From: Vibrio penaeicida
GTDB lineage: Bacteria > Pseudomonadota > Gammaproteobacteria > Enterobacterales > Vibrionaceae
Direction of reading: 5' to 3'
NCBI RefSeq assembly: GCF_002933855.1
Contig: NZ_BFAQ01000013.1
Span: forward strand, 124,001 to 188,000
DNA length: 64,000 bases
A program made the position numbers and the translations under genes. The notes under the pieces are model-generated. The model was given only the letters and a program-made list of their open reading frames with translations. It had not been told where the DNA came from and did not search any database. Of this stretch, positions 26,122 through 35,054 are shown piece after piece (positions within the stretch are counted from its first letter, which is position 1; each line of letters begins with the position of its first letter).

Positions 26122-26790
26122 TTATGAAAGTAATGTGATTGCGTCATACGCGGTGTAGCTTCCATATGCCAATAAGAGAAAAGCTCCGCACTGGCGAAAA
26201 GTTTCGTTTCTCTGCCACTTTTGAAACTTAACGGCGCTTAAACCAACTAATAGCATGGCTGGTAGGGTGCCCAAGCCAAAAGCAAACATAATAATCGCAC
26301 CGTCTAAAGCACTACCGGAAACCGCTGCCCAAGTTAATGTCGAGTAAACTAACCCACAAGGCAACCAACCCCATAAAAAACCAAAAGGAAGTGCATGGAG
26401 TGGCGAGCGTAACGGCAGGAGTTTTTGCCCTACTGGTGAAACAAATTTCCAAACACCCTGACCCAGTTTTTCTATTACTAATAAGCCTTGCCACCATTTT
26501 GCGATATACAGAGCGAGTAAGATCATGAACACAGCGGATACTAACCGTAAGTAGGTCAATGCAAGATTGAAGTCAGAAAATTGAGCGATAGATGAAATGG
26601 CACCGCCAATAAGCGCTCCAGTAAACGCGTAAGATGAGAGGCGCCCGAAGTTATAAAATAGCGTGATGAGCAATGTTCGAGAGGCATTGGGGTTTCCTAT
26701 GGCAACAGCAGAAGCAATTCCCCCACACATTCCCATACAGTGCCCCGCACCAAGAATCCCTATGAACAATGCCCCTAACCAATCTGCCAT
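26122..26790 (-). CDS. SafE/TauE-type membrane protein of the cbb3 assembly cluster
   Basis: 222 aa, about six membrane helices. The first helix carries GAGHCMGMCGGIA, the Cys-His motif of the small copper/heavy-metal-related subgroup that travels with ccoI and ccoS, and the middle has FLWGWLPCGLVYSTL. A role in copper handling for cbb3 oxidase is inferred from context. It begins 7 bp after ccoS, so it is last in the ccoH-I-S unit. Confidence 0.8.
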   Translation of the reverse strand: MADWLGALFIGILGAGHCMGMCGGIASAVAIGNPNASRTLLITLFYNFGRLSSYAFTGALIGGAISSIAQFSDFNLALTYLRLVSAVFMILLALYIAKWWQGLLVIEKLGQGVWKFVSPVGQKLLPLRSPLHALPFGFLWGWLPCGLVYSTLTWAAVSGSALDGAIIMFAFGLGTLPAMLLVGLSAVKFQKWQRNETFRQCGAFLLLAYGSYTAYDAITLLS

Positions 26791-26797
26791 CTAAGAT

Positions 26798-26986
26798 TTA
26801 CCCTGCGTCATTGTCGCGTGGCTTTGGTTTAGCTTTCTCATGCATTTCATCTTCATCGAACAAAATGCTATGCCCTTGACGCTCTAAATCTTCAAACTGT
26901 TCGCTTTTTACTGCCCATAAGAAAACCGCAACAGCCAGACATACAAGCAGTATTGCGATAGGGATAAGAATATAAAGACTAGCCAT
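26798..26986 (-). CDS. ccoS: cbb3 oxidase assembly protein CcoS
   Basis: 62 aa from ATG 26986 (MASLYILIPIAIL); the ATG overlaps the last codons of ccoI. One N-terminal membrane helix, then FLWAVKSEQFEDLERQG, the CcoS signature, and an acidic tail. Needed for cofactor insertion into the catalytic subunit in other bacteria. Confidence 0.92.
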   Translation of the reverse strand: MASLYILIPIAILLVCLAVAVFLWAVKSEQFEDLERQGHSILFDEDEMHEKAKPKPRDNDAG

Positions 26987-29351
26987 TTTCTTTAAGCAAC
27001 CTGAGTGAGTTGGTAACAACGATGATTGAACTGGCAGACATTCCAACAACGGCGATATAAGGTGCCACGAGTCCAGCTACCGCTAAAGGCAATATCAATA
27101 AGTTATATCCTAGCGACCACGCAAGGTTTTCCCTAATAATTTTGCGTGTTTTGAGGGCAAGTAAACGTGCTTCAATCAATTTATCAAGTTTATCCCCTAA
27201 CAACACCATATCAGCTGAAGACTTAGCGACATCAGCACCGCCTCCCATTGCTACTGAAAGGTGAGCACCAGCAAGGGTAGGTGCGTCGTTAATACCATCA
27301 CCAATCATTAGAGAAACTTCATGATCCTTAAGTGTTGACAAGAACTCCAGCTTTTCTTGTGGGCTTGCGCTGGCTACGACAGATTCAATCCCCATTGCGT
27401 TGGCAACAGGTTGTGCATTATTCAAAGAATCGCCCGTAAGCAGGGTCGTTTTAATTCCCGCCTCTGCTAATTTAGAAATCAGCACTTGGCTTTGCTCTCG
27501 AATAGGGTCGTGGTAGTAGAAGGTAGCCACGTGAGATTCATCGATAGAGAGATACACACACGGTTGTTGCGACTCTACTTCTTGTCCCAACACAAAATTC
27601 GCACTTCCGATTTTGCAAGGTTGCCCCTTGTATAGACCAACAATGCCGAAGCCAATTTTATTTTCGACTTGATCCACTTCGATTGTCGTATCTGCAAACG
27701 CTTTAAATGCCTTAGCAATAGGGTGGTTTGCATGATTCTCTAGTGAAGCCGCAATCGCTAGACATTCCTTTTCAGAGAAATGGTTACTAATGACTACGGT
27801 GCGATCTATCTGAATATTTCCTTCTGTTAGAGTACCTGTTTTATCAACAACCAAATGATTGACTTTACACAGAGTTTCAAACACATGCCCCTTGCGAAGA
27901 AGAATCCCTAAATTTCCCATACGAGAGGTGGCACATGTGATCGCAGTAGGGGTGGCAAGTGAAAGAGCACAAGGGCAGGTTGCAACCAGCACAGCGAGCA
28001 TAATCCAGAATGCGTCCTCTGGTTTTGTTTGGTGCCAATACGCCCAAGTGCAAGCAGCAACAATCAGAATGACGGCAACAAAGTATCGGGCCACAACATC
28101 CGCAACTTGCGCAATCTTAGGCTTAGACATTTGAGCTTCATCTTGCAGCCTTACTATGTTGGAGATCATCGAATTTGCTTTACTGGTATTCACTTCCAGT
28201 TCAAACGACTCTTCACCGTTCAACGTACCCGCAAAAACCATGTCTCCTTGTTTCTTCACTACTGGAATGGATTCACCGGTTAACATGGATTCATCAATAT
28301 GTACGCGACCTTTTAAGATAATGCCATCTGCGGGAACGTGCTCTCCGGGTAATACTCTTACCTGATCGCCGATCGTTAACGTTTTAACTGGAACTTGGGT
28401 GCCATCCAACTTCGTTGCCATTGAGGGAATAAGTTTCAGTAAATTGGCACTGGCCGCGGCTGCTTTTCTTCTTGCTCGCATTTCCAAAAAACGCCCGAGC
28501 AGCAAGAAAAAGGTAAACATGGTGATTGATTCAAAAAAGACTTCACCTTGCTCTGTCACCGTCGCCACCAAACTTGCCACATAGGCAAAGATAAGGGCGA
28601 TAGAGACTGGAACATCCATACCCAGTGTTCGCCCTTTTAAGCTGCGCCACGCATTTAAGTAAAACGGAAGTGCAGAATAAAGCAGAACGGGAGTAGCAAA
28701 TATCAAGCTCACAACACGGAAGTACTGTTTAAACTCTGCATCTAAATCACCGAACACTTCCAAGTACAGTGCAACGGCCAGCATCATCACCTGCATGGTG
28801 GCTAAACCAGCGATGCCAAGCCGGTAAAGATACTGTTTCATCGCGCGGTGGTAAGACGCTTCTTGTTGGTCTGCTTCAAATGGCGCTGCTTTGTATCCTA
28901 ATTGGTGTACTGTAGCCAATAAATCACTCAACTTAGCTTGAGACTTATCCCACGCTAAAATGGCACGGTTCGTGGTGGTGTTCACTCGAATAGAGAGTAC
29001 ACCGGATTGATTAACTAGCTGCTTTTCAATGAGCCATGCACAAGCGGCACAGGACACACCCTCAAGTGACAAGGTCACTTCTGATTGATGTTCTGACTGG
29101 CGAACAAATTCTGATTGAACTTCTTCGTTGTCATAGTGGATGAGGTTTCTTAGTTGCTCTGGAACCAGATCGGCTTTTTCGGCAGGTGCTGTTCTATATT
29201 GGTAGTAAGAAACGAGACCGCTTTCAACAATGGTTTGAGCGACAGATTCACAACCAGGGCAGCACATATTACGTTCTTGCCCCAAAATTTCGACTTTAAA
29301 ATCAGTGTTGGCTGGTACGTCTTCACCGCAGTGATAACACTCTTTTGTCAT
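26979..29351 (-). CDS. ccoI: Copper-translocating P-type ATPase CcoI
   Basis: 790 aa. Order: an N-terminal Cys cluster (CYHCGE, CCPGC), heavy-metal-associated domain with GVSCAACAW, eight membrane helices, the CPC ion site in TCPCALSLATPTA, phosphorylation loop DKTGTLTEG and hinge GDGINDAPTL. Belongs to the CopA2/FixI group that exports Cu(I) to the periplasm for the cbb3 copper centre rather than for resistance. Starts 4 bp after ccoH and overlaps ccoS. Confidence 0.94.
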   Translation of the reverse strand: MTKECYHCGEDVPANTDFKVEILGQERNMCCPGCESVAQTIVESGLVSYYQYRTAPAEKADLVPEQLRNLIHYDNEEVQSEFVRQSEHQSEVTLSLEGVSCAACAWLIEKQLVNQSGVLSIRVNTTTNRAILAWDKSQAKLSDLLATVHQLGYKAAPFEADQQEASYHRAMKQYLYRLGIAGLATMQVMMLAVALYLEVFGDLDAEFKQYFRVVSLIFATPVLLYSALPFYLNAWRSLKGRTLGMDVPVSIALIFAYVASLVATVTEQGEVFFESITMFTFFLLLGRFLEMRARRKAAAASANLLKLIPSMATKLDGTQVPVKTLTIGDQVRVLPGEHVPADGIILKGRVHIDESMLTGESIPVVKKQGDMVFAGTLNGEESFELEVNTSKANSMISNIVRLQDEAQMSKPKIAQVADVVARYFVAVILIVAACTWAYWHQTKPEDAFWIMLAVLVATCPCALSLATPTAITCATSRMGNLGILLRKGHVFETLCKVNHLVVDKTGTLTEGNIQIDRTVVISNHFSEKECLAIAASLENHANHPIAKAFKAFADTTIEVDQVENKIGFGIVGLYKGQPCKIGSANFVLGQEVESQQPCVYLSIDESHVATFYYHDPIREQSQVLISKLAEAGIKTTLLTGDSLNNAQPVANAMGIESVVASASPQEKLEFLSTLKDHEVSLMIGDGINDAPTLAGAHLSVAMGGGADVAKSSADMVLLGDKLDKLIEARLLALKTRKIIRENLAWSLGYNLLILPLAVAGLVAPYIAVVGMSASSIIVVTNSLRLLKENG

Positions 29352-29355
29352 TAAT

Positions 29356-29835
29356 TTAGTTACCCAGTTGCGTCGGTGATTGTGATGGGAAAGTCACTTT
29401 GCCTTGAATTAGCCACTCTTTATTGTGCGGTTCTACTTCAACAAACCAAGGACCTTCAATCTCGCTTTCTAGATTGATTGCATACTGACCTAAGCCATTG
29501 GCAGACAAAGTTTGAGAAAAGTCTCTATCTGCGAGCGTTCGGTGTGAAAAGGTCACCACTAAAGCTGGGAAGTGCTCAAGTTCACCTTTATCAAAATCGA
29601 TAACGATGCGGTTGGAGCTTGTTGAGACATTAGCCGATAAGCTGAGGTCCCGAGCCGCGTTCTGCTTTGAGATATCAATATTGATGCCTTTGCCTTTTTT
29701 ATAGTAATCCTCGGCAACCAGTGAAACAGAGTTTTTCGAAAAAATACCGAGCGTGACAAAGCTTGCCACAACGACGGTAGCTGGAAGCGCGATCAGAAAC
29801 CACGGCCAAAATTGTTTATACCAAGGCTGTACCAT
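29356..29835 (-). CDS. ccoH: FixH-family assembly protein CcoH
   Basis: 159 aa. N-terminal cytoplasmic stub PWYKQFWPWFLIALPA runs into one membrane helix, then a periplasmic beta domain with SVSLVAEDYYKKGKGIN, the FixH signature. Assists assembly of cbb3 oxidase. The usual ccoG gene is absent between ccoP and ccoH. Confidence 0.88.
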   Translation of the reverse strand: MVQPWYKQFWPWFLIALPATVVVASFVTLGIFSKNSVSLVAEDYYKKGKGINIDISKQNAARDLSLSANVSTSSNRIVIDFDKGELEHFPALVVTFSHRTLADRDFSQTLSANGLGQYAINLESEIEGPWFVEVEPHNKEWLIQGKVTFPSQSPTQLGN

Positions 29836-29880
29836 AGAAAAGTTCTCAATAACGGAATTTAGATTTAACTTATAGAAAAG

Positions 29881-29902
29881 ACAGCCCCTTGGGTAGGGGC
29901 TG
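29881..29902 (-). terminator. Hairpin between ccoP and ccoH
   Basis: ACAGCCCCT / AGGGGCTGT stem with a short loop, followed on the minus strand by CTTTTC. Probably an attenuator that lowers expression of assembly genes relative to ccoNOQP. The loop contains a KOPS motif (29891-29898). Confidence 0.6.
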
Positions 29903-29914
29903 TATAGAAATGCA

Positions 29915-30889
29915 CTATTTGCCTGAGTTACTCAAGCTCCAAACGTAAGCAGAAACAAGTTGAACCTTGTCTTCACCTAGAATGTCTTTCCATGCAGGCA
30001 TCACACCTTGACGACCGTACATAACCGTCTCTGTGATGTCGGCACGCGTTTCACCGAACAGCCACACTTGGTCTGTTAGGTCTGGCGCACCAAACGCAGG
30101 GTTTCCTTTACCATCTGTACCATGACAGGCAGCACATGCAGCAAAGCGAGCTTTACCCGCTGCAGCTTCACGTGCGTTAACCTTACGGCCAGAAAGGCTT
30201 AACGTATAAGTTACCACTTCACGTACACCTTGCTCGCCAAAAGATTCGCCCCATGCAGGCATAGCACCAATTCGACCGTTCATAACTGTATTTACGATGG
30301 CAACAGGCTCACCACCATACAACCAAGCATTGTCCGTAAGGTTAGGAAAACCTTTCAAACCACGGGCATCAGAACCATGACATTGCGAACAGTTTTGCAA
30401 AAACAAACGCTGACCAACTTTAATCGCTTCTTCATTTTTAGCTATTTCAGTAATGTCACTGAGTTCACCAGCTTCATTGTAAGCAAGCTTACGGAATGCT
30501 TCGCCAAAATAAGCGTCTGCATCGTCCAGTTCTTTTGCATATTGATCCAAGCGCTTTTCTTCTTGCGCTTTTGCAATTCGCTCACGAGACTGTTGAATAG
30601 TGGTGACTGTTTGATCGGAGCTTTGCCACCCCAATAAACCTTTGAAGCTGCCCAAACCTGGAAACAACGCCAAGTAAATTGCAGCAAACACAAAGGTGCT
30701 AATAAATAAATATGTCCACCACTTTGGAAGAGGGTTATTCAGCTCACGAATACCATCGTATTCATGCCCCATGTCTACACCTTCTTCCACGCCCATCTTA
30801 TCTTTAACACACCAGTAAAGAAGGGCAGCACAGCCTAGCAACGTACCTACAGTAATGATAATTACCCAGAGACTCCAAAAAGTACTCAT
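29915..30889 (-). CDS. ccoP: cbb3 oxidase dihaem subunit CcoP
   Basis: 324 aa. Two N-terminal membrane helices, then two cytochrome c domains with haem sites CSQCHG and CAACHG and Met ligands downstream (for example GAMPAWG and GVMPAWK). Passes electrons from cytochrome c to CcoO/CcoN. Its ATG overlaps the TGA of ccoQ. Confidence 0.95.
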   Translation of the reverse strand: MSTFWSLWVIIITVGTLLGCAALLYWCVKDKMGVEEGVDMGHEYDGIRELNNPLPKWWTYLFISTFVFAAIYLALFPGLGSFKGLLGWQSSDQTVTTIQQSRERIAKAQEEKRLDQYAKELDDADAYFGEAFRKLAYNEAGELSDITEIAKNEEAIKVGQRLFLQNCSQCHGSDARGLKGFPNLTDNAWLYGGEPVAIVNTVMNGRIGAMPAWGESFGEQGVREVVTYTLSLSGRKVNAREAAAGKARFAACAACHGTDGKGNPAFGAPDLTDQVWLFGETRADITETVMYGRQGVMPAWKDILGEDKVQLVSAYVWSLSNSGK

Positions 30890-31062
30890 TGTTTGGTCAC
30901 TCCTTCTTTATTTTCAGAGGGCTCTTGCTCGTCAGCGAATACTAAATTAGCGGCTTCGTCGAAACGTGCTTTACGGCTTTTACCGTAAGCCCACCAGACG
31001 ACGCCAAGAAAGCTAACGAACAACACTATGGTCCATATACTATGAATAGTACCGATATCCAT
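30886..31062 (-). CDS. ccoQ: cbb3 oxidase small subunit CcoQ
   Basis: 58 aa, found by translating the gap between ccoO and ccoP. Sequence begins MDIGTIHSIWTIVLFVSFLG (one membrane helix), continues VVWWAYGKSRKARFDEAANL and ends EGVTKQ. The WAY motif followed by a basic then acidic tail is typical of CcoQ/FixQ, which stabilises the complex. Stop overlaps the ccoP start (ATGA); a GGGGG stretch lies before its ATG. Confidence 0.92.
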   Translation of the reverse strand: MDIGTIHSIWTIVLFVSFLGVVWWAYGKSRKARFDEAANLVFADEQEPSENKEGVTKQ

Positions 31063-31071
31063 ATATCCCCC

Positions 31072-31692
31072 TTACTTCATTGCGTGACCAAGAGATTGAA
31101 GGTAAGCGATGATGGCATCCATCTCTGTTTTACCTTCTACTTCTTGTTTTGCATTTGCGATCTGATCATCCGTGTAAGGAACGCCAAATTGATCGCGGAA
31201 AACGGTCAATTTCTTCTGGGTCAGTTTGCCGTCTAAAACGTTTTCTTCCAACCAAGGGAAGCCAGGCATGTTGGACTCAGGGACGAGCTCTCGCGGATCA
31301 ATTAAGTGAACACGATGCCACTCATCGGAATACCGACCACCTACACGAGCCAAATCTGGTCCTGTACGTTTTGAACCCCAAAGGAATGGGTGCTCCCAAA
31401 CACTTTCACCGGCTACAGAGTAGTGACCGTAACGCTCCGTTTCTGCACGGAATGGACGAATCATCTGGCTATGGCATACATTACAGCCTTCGCGGATGTA
31501 GATATCACGACCTTCCATTTCCAGCGCTGTGTATGGGCGCAAGTTTTGAACTGGCTTAGTCGTCTGATCTTGGAAAATCAACGGTGTGATTTCCACTAAG
31601 GCCCCAAGGCTGATAGCGAATACGATTAAAATGGCAAGAAGACCTACGTTCTTCTCTACAATTTCATGACGGTTATTTGAATTCGAACTCAT
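31072..31692 (-). CDS. ccoO: cbb3 oxidase monohaem subunit CcoO
   Basis: 206 aa. Single N-terminal membrane helix ([20 protein letters not shown]), then the haem c site [15 protein letters not shown] with Met ligand in [10 protein letters not shown]. Links CcoP to the catalytic subunit. Between ccoN and ccoQ in the standard order. Confidence 0.95.
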   Translation of the reverse strand: MSSNSNNRHEIVEKNVGLLAILIVFAISLGALVEITPLIFQDQTTKPVQNLRPYTALEMEGRDIYIREGCNVCHSQMIRPFRAETERYGHYSVAGESVWEHPFLWGSKRTGPDLARVGGRYSDEWHRVHLIDPRELVPESNMPGFPWLEENVLDGKLTQKKLTVFRDQFGVPYTDDQIANAKQEVEGKTEMDAIIAYLQSLGHAMK

Positions 31693-31704
31693 TAGTCAAT
31701 CTCC

Positions 31705-33132
31705 TTATGCCGGTTGAGCAACAGCCTTTAAGCTGTCTTTAGGGGCAGTGATTGTCTTATAAGCGTTGTATGCCATTAAGAACATACCAGCCAAGAAGAT
31801 GAAACCACCAAGGAAACGAACAAAGTAGAACGGGTAAGACTGCTCTACAGATTCAACGAAACTGTAAGTCAACGTACCGTCTGAGTTAACTGCACGCCAC
31901 ATCAGACCTTGCATAACACCAGAAATCCACATAGCTACGATATAGAGAACCGTACCAATTGTTGCCAACCAGAAATGCGTGTTGATCAAGCTAACAGAGT
32001 ACATGCGCTCTTGACCAAACAGTTTAGGGATTAGGTGATAAACAGAACCGATAGATACCATTGCAACCCAACCTAATGCACCGGAGTGTACGTGGCCGAT
32101 TGTCCAATCGGTGTAGTGAGACAACGCATTAACCGTTTTGATTGACATCATAGGTCCTTCGAATGTTGACATGCCGTAGAAAGACAACGAAACAATCAAG
32201 AATCGAAGAATTGGGTCATGGCGGAGTTTATGCCATGCACCAGAAAGTGTCATGATACCGTTGATCATGCCACCCCATGACGGAGCAAACAAAACCAAAG
32301 ACATCACCATACCTAAAGACTGAGTCCAGTCAGGTAGGGCAGTGTAGTGCAAATGGTGAGGACCAGCCCAGATATAGAGGGAAACTAACGCCCAGAAGTG
32401 AACGATAGATAAACGGTATGAATAAACTGGTCTCTCAGCTTGTTTAGGAACAAAGTAATACATCATTCCCAAGAAGCCAGCAGTAAGAAGGAACCCTACC
32501 GCGTTGTGACCGTACCACCATTGAACCATGGCATCGACGGCACCGGAGTATATAGAATAAGATTTACCCATGGAAACTGGGATAACCATACTATTTACAA
32601 TGTGAAGAACTGCAACGGTAATGATAAAGGCACCGAAGAACCAGTTCGCCACATAAATGTGAGAGGTCTTTCGCTTTATAAGCGTACCAAAGAAGACCAC
32701 CGCATAAGCAACCCAAACTAGGGCAATTGCGATGTCGATAGGCCATTCTAGCTCTGCGTATTCTTTACCAGAGGTGTAACCCAAAGGTAAGGTAATTGCA
32801 GCGGCTAAAATAATTGCCTGCCATCCCCAAAAGGTGAAGGCGACAAGAGGACCACCAAATAAACGAGTTTGACACGTACGCTGCACAACGTAATAAGACG
32901 TTGCAAACAGTGCACTGGTACCAAACGCAAAAATAACCGCATTAGTATGCAGGGGACGTAAGCGACTGTACGTCAACCACGGCGTATCAAAGTTTAGCTG
33001 TGGCCAGACTAATTGAGCGGCAATCAAAACACCAACAGCCATTCCGACAATTCCCCAAAGTATGGTAACTAAGGTAAACTGACGCACGACTGTATAGTTG
33101 TAGTTTTGTTCTAGCTGCTTTTCTTGGCTCAT
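31705..33132 (-). CDS. ccoN: cbb3 oxidase catalytic subunit CcoN
   Basis: 475 aa from the ATG at 33132, which has GGAAG 7 nt upstream; a start two codons earlier is possible. Twelve membrane helices; haem and copper ligands include the His in [30 protein letters not shown] and HVHSGALGW. The Tyr of the YGHNA segment is the cbb3 cross-linked Tyr. High-oxygen-affinity terminal oxidase for microaerobic growth. Confidence 0.95.
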   Translation of the reverse strand: MSQEKQLEQNYNYTVVRQFTLVTILWGIVGMAVGVLIAAQLVWPQLNFDTPWLTYSRLRPLHTNAVIFAFGTSALFATSYYVVQRTCQTRLFGGPLVAFTFWGWQAIILAAAITLPLGYTSGKEYAELEWPIDIAIALVWVAYAVVFFGTLIKRKTSHIYVANWFFGAFIITVAVLHIVNSMVIPVSMGKSYSIYSGAVDAMVQWWYGHNAVGFLLTAGFLGMMYYFVPKQAERPVYSYRLSIVHFWALVSLYIWAGPHHLHYTALPDWTQSLGMVMSLVLFAPSWGGMINGIMTLSGAWHKLRHDPILRFLIVSLSFYGMSTFEGPMMSIKTVNALSHYTDWTIGHVHSGALGWVAMVSIGSVYHLIPKLFGQERMYSVSLINTHFWLATIGTVLYIVAMWISGVMQGLMWRAVNSDGTLTYSFVESVEQSYPFYFVRFLGGFIFLAGMFLMAYNAYKTITAPKDSLKAVAQPA

Positions 33133-33152
33133 TTGCATGCTTCCAAATTTTT

Positions 33153-33162
33153 TTAATTAACT
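33153..33162 (-). promoter_or_regulatory. Possible ArcA box upstream of ccoN
   Basis: AGTTAATTAA on the minus strand equals the ArcA core (A/T)GTTAATTA(A/T). It lies 20-30 bp before the ccoN start. I found no TTGAT-N4-ATCAA FNR box in this 260-bp spacer. Confidence 0.4.
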
Positions 33163-33392
33163 ACACTTTTACTTCCAACACGACATATGTCGTAATGCCA
33201 CCAAATCGGTCGAGGAATTGTCGTTTTTTCATACTGTTAATTCCTTTTAACGATTTTAATAAAAAGCGGCATTTTCAATGTGCCACTATACTGGAACTAA
33301 CAATTCAATGACAGGAAATTAACCTCACTTACACTCCGGTCATTCAACTAATTGTTAAAAATTTGAAGTTTGTTACATAGAGGAAACTTTCA

Positions 33393-33752
33393 ATGCCTGC
33401 GCAAAAATTAACGCCAGCCCGAATCACTCAAATTTTCGTCATGTTATTGATTTTAATAGCAGCATTTACCTGGCGTACACTTGATCAAGATCAAGGTAAC
33501 ATTGTTAAATGTATGGTTAAGACCTGTCACTTTTCATTAAACGATCAGGCGTTCGAAATACACTTTACCGAACACAACAACTATATTGTAGGCGACTCTG
33601 AGCAGTTTCGCGTCTCCATTAATAACACTATTATTAATCCGGATATAAATACAAAAAATTGGTTATTTAACGAACACATTAAATACGATCACATTTTAAT
33701 TACAAATAAACAGAATGGAGATTATGTGAAGGTCATTCACAAAGAAAAATAG
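33393..33752 (+). CDS. Small membrane-anchored protein of unknown function
   Basis: 119 aa. One N-terminal helix (ITQIFVMLLILIAAFTWRTL) followed by a soluble domain probably in the periplasm, with a Cys pair CMVKTC and beta-type segments (FEIHFTEHN, YIVGDSEQFRVSI). Not a family I recognise. AGAGGAAA at 33378-33385 is a good ribosome site. It is transcribed divergently from ccoN across 260 bp; the CxxxxC pair beside a copper oxidase operon could mean metal or redox work, but this is only a guess from position. Confidence 0.7.
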   Translation: MPAQKLTPARITQIFVMLLILIAAFTWRTLDQDQGNIVKCMVKTCHFSLNDQAFEIHFTEHNNYIVGDSEQFRVSINNTIINPDINTKNWLFNEHIKYDHILITNKQNGDYVKVIHKEK

Positions 33753-33854
33753 GGGGCACACTTTATTGAGCAAATAGTAATAAATAGATGCGGTGAGTGA
33801 TTTATTAATGTATAAAACAACTTAAAACTAGTCACTTGTTTCATACTCCAAAAA

Positions 33855-35054
33855 ATGAAGTTGATTACCGCTTTTTCCCACCAAGAAGACGTATCAGAAG
33901 CGATTCAAGATTTGAACTCACAAATCCCGTCAGAACTCACCCCATCTCTGGCGCTTTGTTATTTCACTGAAGAGTATTCAGCCGAAACATTGCGAGTCGC
34001 CTTATCGGCACGATTCCCAAACACACCTATTCAAGGTTGCACATCTTGTAAAGGGATACTGACTGAAGAAGGGTTCCATCGAGGTCCTGTTGTCGGTCTA
34101 ATGCTGATTGAAGACAGTGCTTCTATCTCGGCTTACGGTACGGCTATAGCCGATATTACCGTTGAAAACGCGGTAAGTATTACACAAGCCGCACTTAGAA
34201 AGGCCATTGTAAGCAGCGGTAGAGTAGGTGAACTGCCTAATTTAATCATCCTTCACGCTACACCAGGTTTTGAAGAATCGGTTATAGACGCAATCTATCA
34301 AGAGTTTGGCACATTGGTTCCCCTAATTGGAGGAAGCGCAGCAGACAATGAACTCAAAGGTAATTGGCAAATATTCACGTCTCAAGGCACCTCTATTGAA
34401 GGCGTATCTATTTCAGTCCTTTATCCCTCATCGCCTTGTGAGACTGGGTTTCATACCGGTTATTCCACAACAGGTATCAGCGGCGAGGTGACGAAAATAG
34501 AGCACCGCTCTATCCTTGAAATCGACAATCAACCAGCATTGAGTGTTTACCAAAGTTGGTGCTCTACACTTGGCAGCCATATTGTTGATGAAACCAGCCT
34601 ATTTGCCACAACAAACCTCTACCCATTAGGTAGAATTGTTGGAAGTGTTGACTACCAACCTATCTACAAACTCTCGCACCCTGTTAAGCGATCCACCAAT
34701 GGCGAAGGTATCGAACTGTTTACAGAAATAGCAAAAGGCGAGCGTATTCACTTAATGACAGGCTCCAAAGAGCGCTTAATAAACAGACCCGGGCGTGTCA
34801 TCCAACTTACTGGCGACACATGCATTGACATGGGTGAACCACTAGGCGCAATTAACATATTCTGTGCCGGTTCTATGTTGCACATAGAAAGCGCAATGGA
34901 CACCGTTTGCGAGCAAGTACACTTAGCTTTAAATAAACAACCATTCATATGCCCATTCACTTATGGTGAACAAGGTCGATTCGAAAACGACATTAATGCT
35001 CACGGAAATTTAATGATTTCTTCGGTTGTATTCCATGAGAACAAGAGAGCCTAA
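33855..35054 (+). CDS. nosP: FIST-domain nitric-oxide sensor NosP
   Basis: 399 aa. FIST-N (about 1-200; CTSCKGILTEEGF, GGSAADNELKGNWQIF) and FIST-C (about 200-385; GRIVGSVDYQP, ERLINRPGRVI). In V. cholerae, Pseudomonas and Legionella such proteins bind haem and NO and inhibit the co-encoded hybrid kinase. The gene overlaps the kinase gene by one base (TAATG), and nosP-vpsS follows the cbb3 genes in V. cholerae too, which supports the name. Shine-Dalgarno is weak. Confidence 0.85.
   Translation: MKLITAFSHQEDVSEAIQDLNSQIPSELTPSLALCYFTEEYSAETLRVALSARFPNTPIQGCTSCKGILTEEGFHRGPVVGLMLIEDSASISAYGTAIADITVENAVSITQAALRKAIVSSGRVGELPNLIILHATPGFEESVIDAIYQEFGTLVPLIGGSAADNELKGNWQIFTSQGTSIEGVSISVLYPSSPCETGFHTGYSTTGISGEVTKIEHRSILEIDNQPALSVYQSWCSTLGSHIVDETSLFATTNLYPLGRIVGSVDYQPIYKLSHPVKRSTNGEGIELFTEIAKGERIHLMTGSKERLINRPGRVIQLTGDTCIDMGEPLGAINIFCAGSMLHIESAMDTVCEQVHLALNKQPFICPFTYGEQGRFENDINAHGNLMISSVVFHENKRA

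Noticed and set aside
33139..33392. FNR box before ccoN
   Set aside because: No TTGAT-N4-ATCAA or one-mismatch form was found by eye; only a possible ArcA core.
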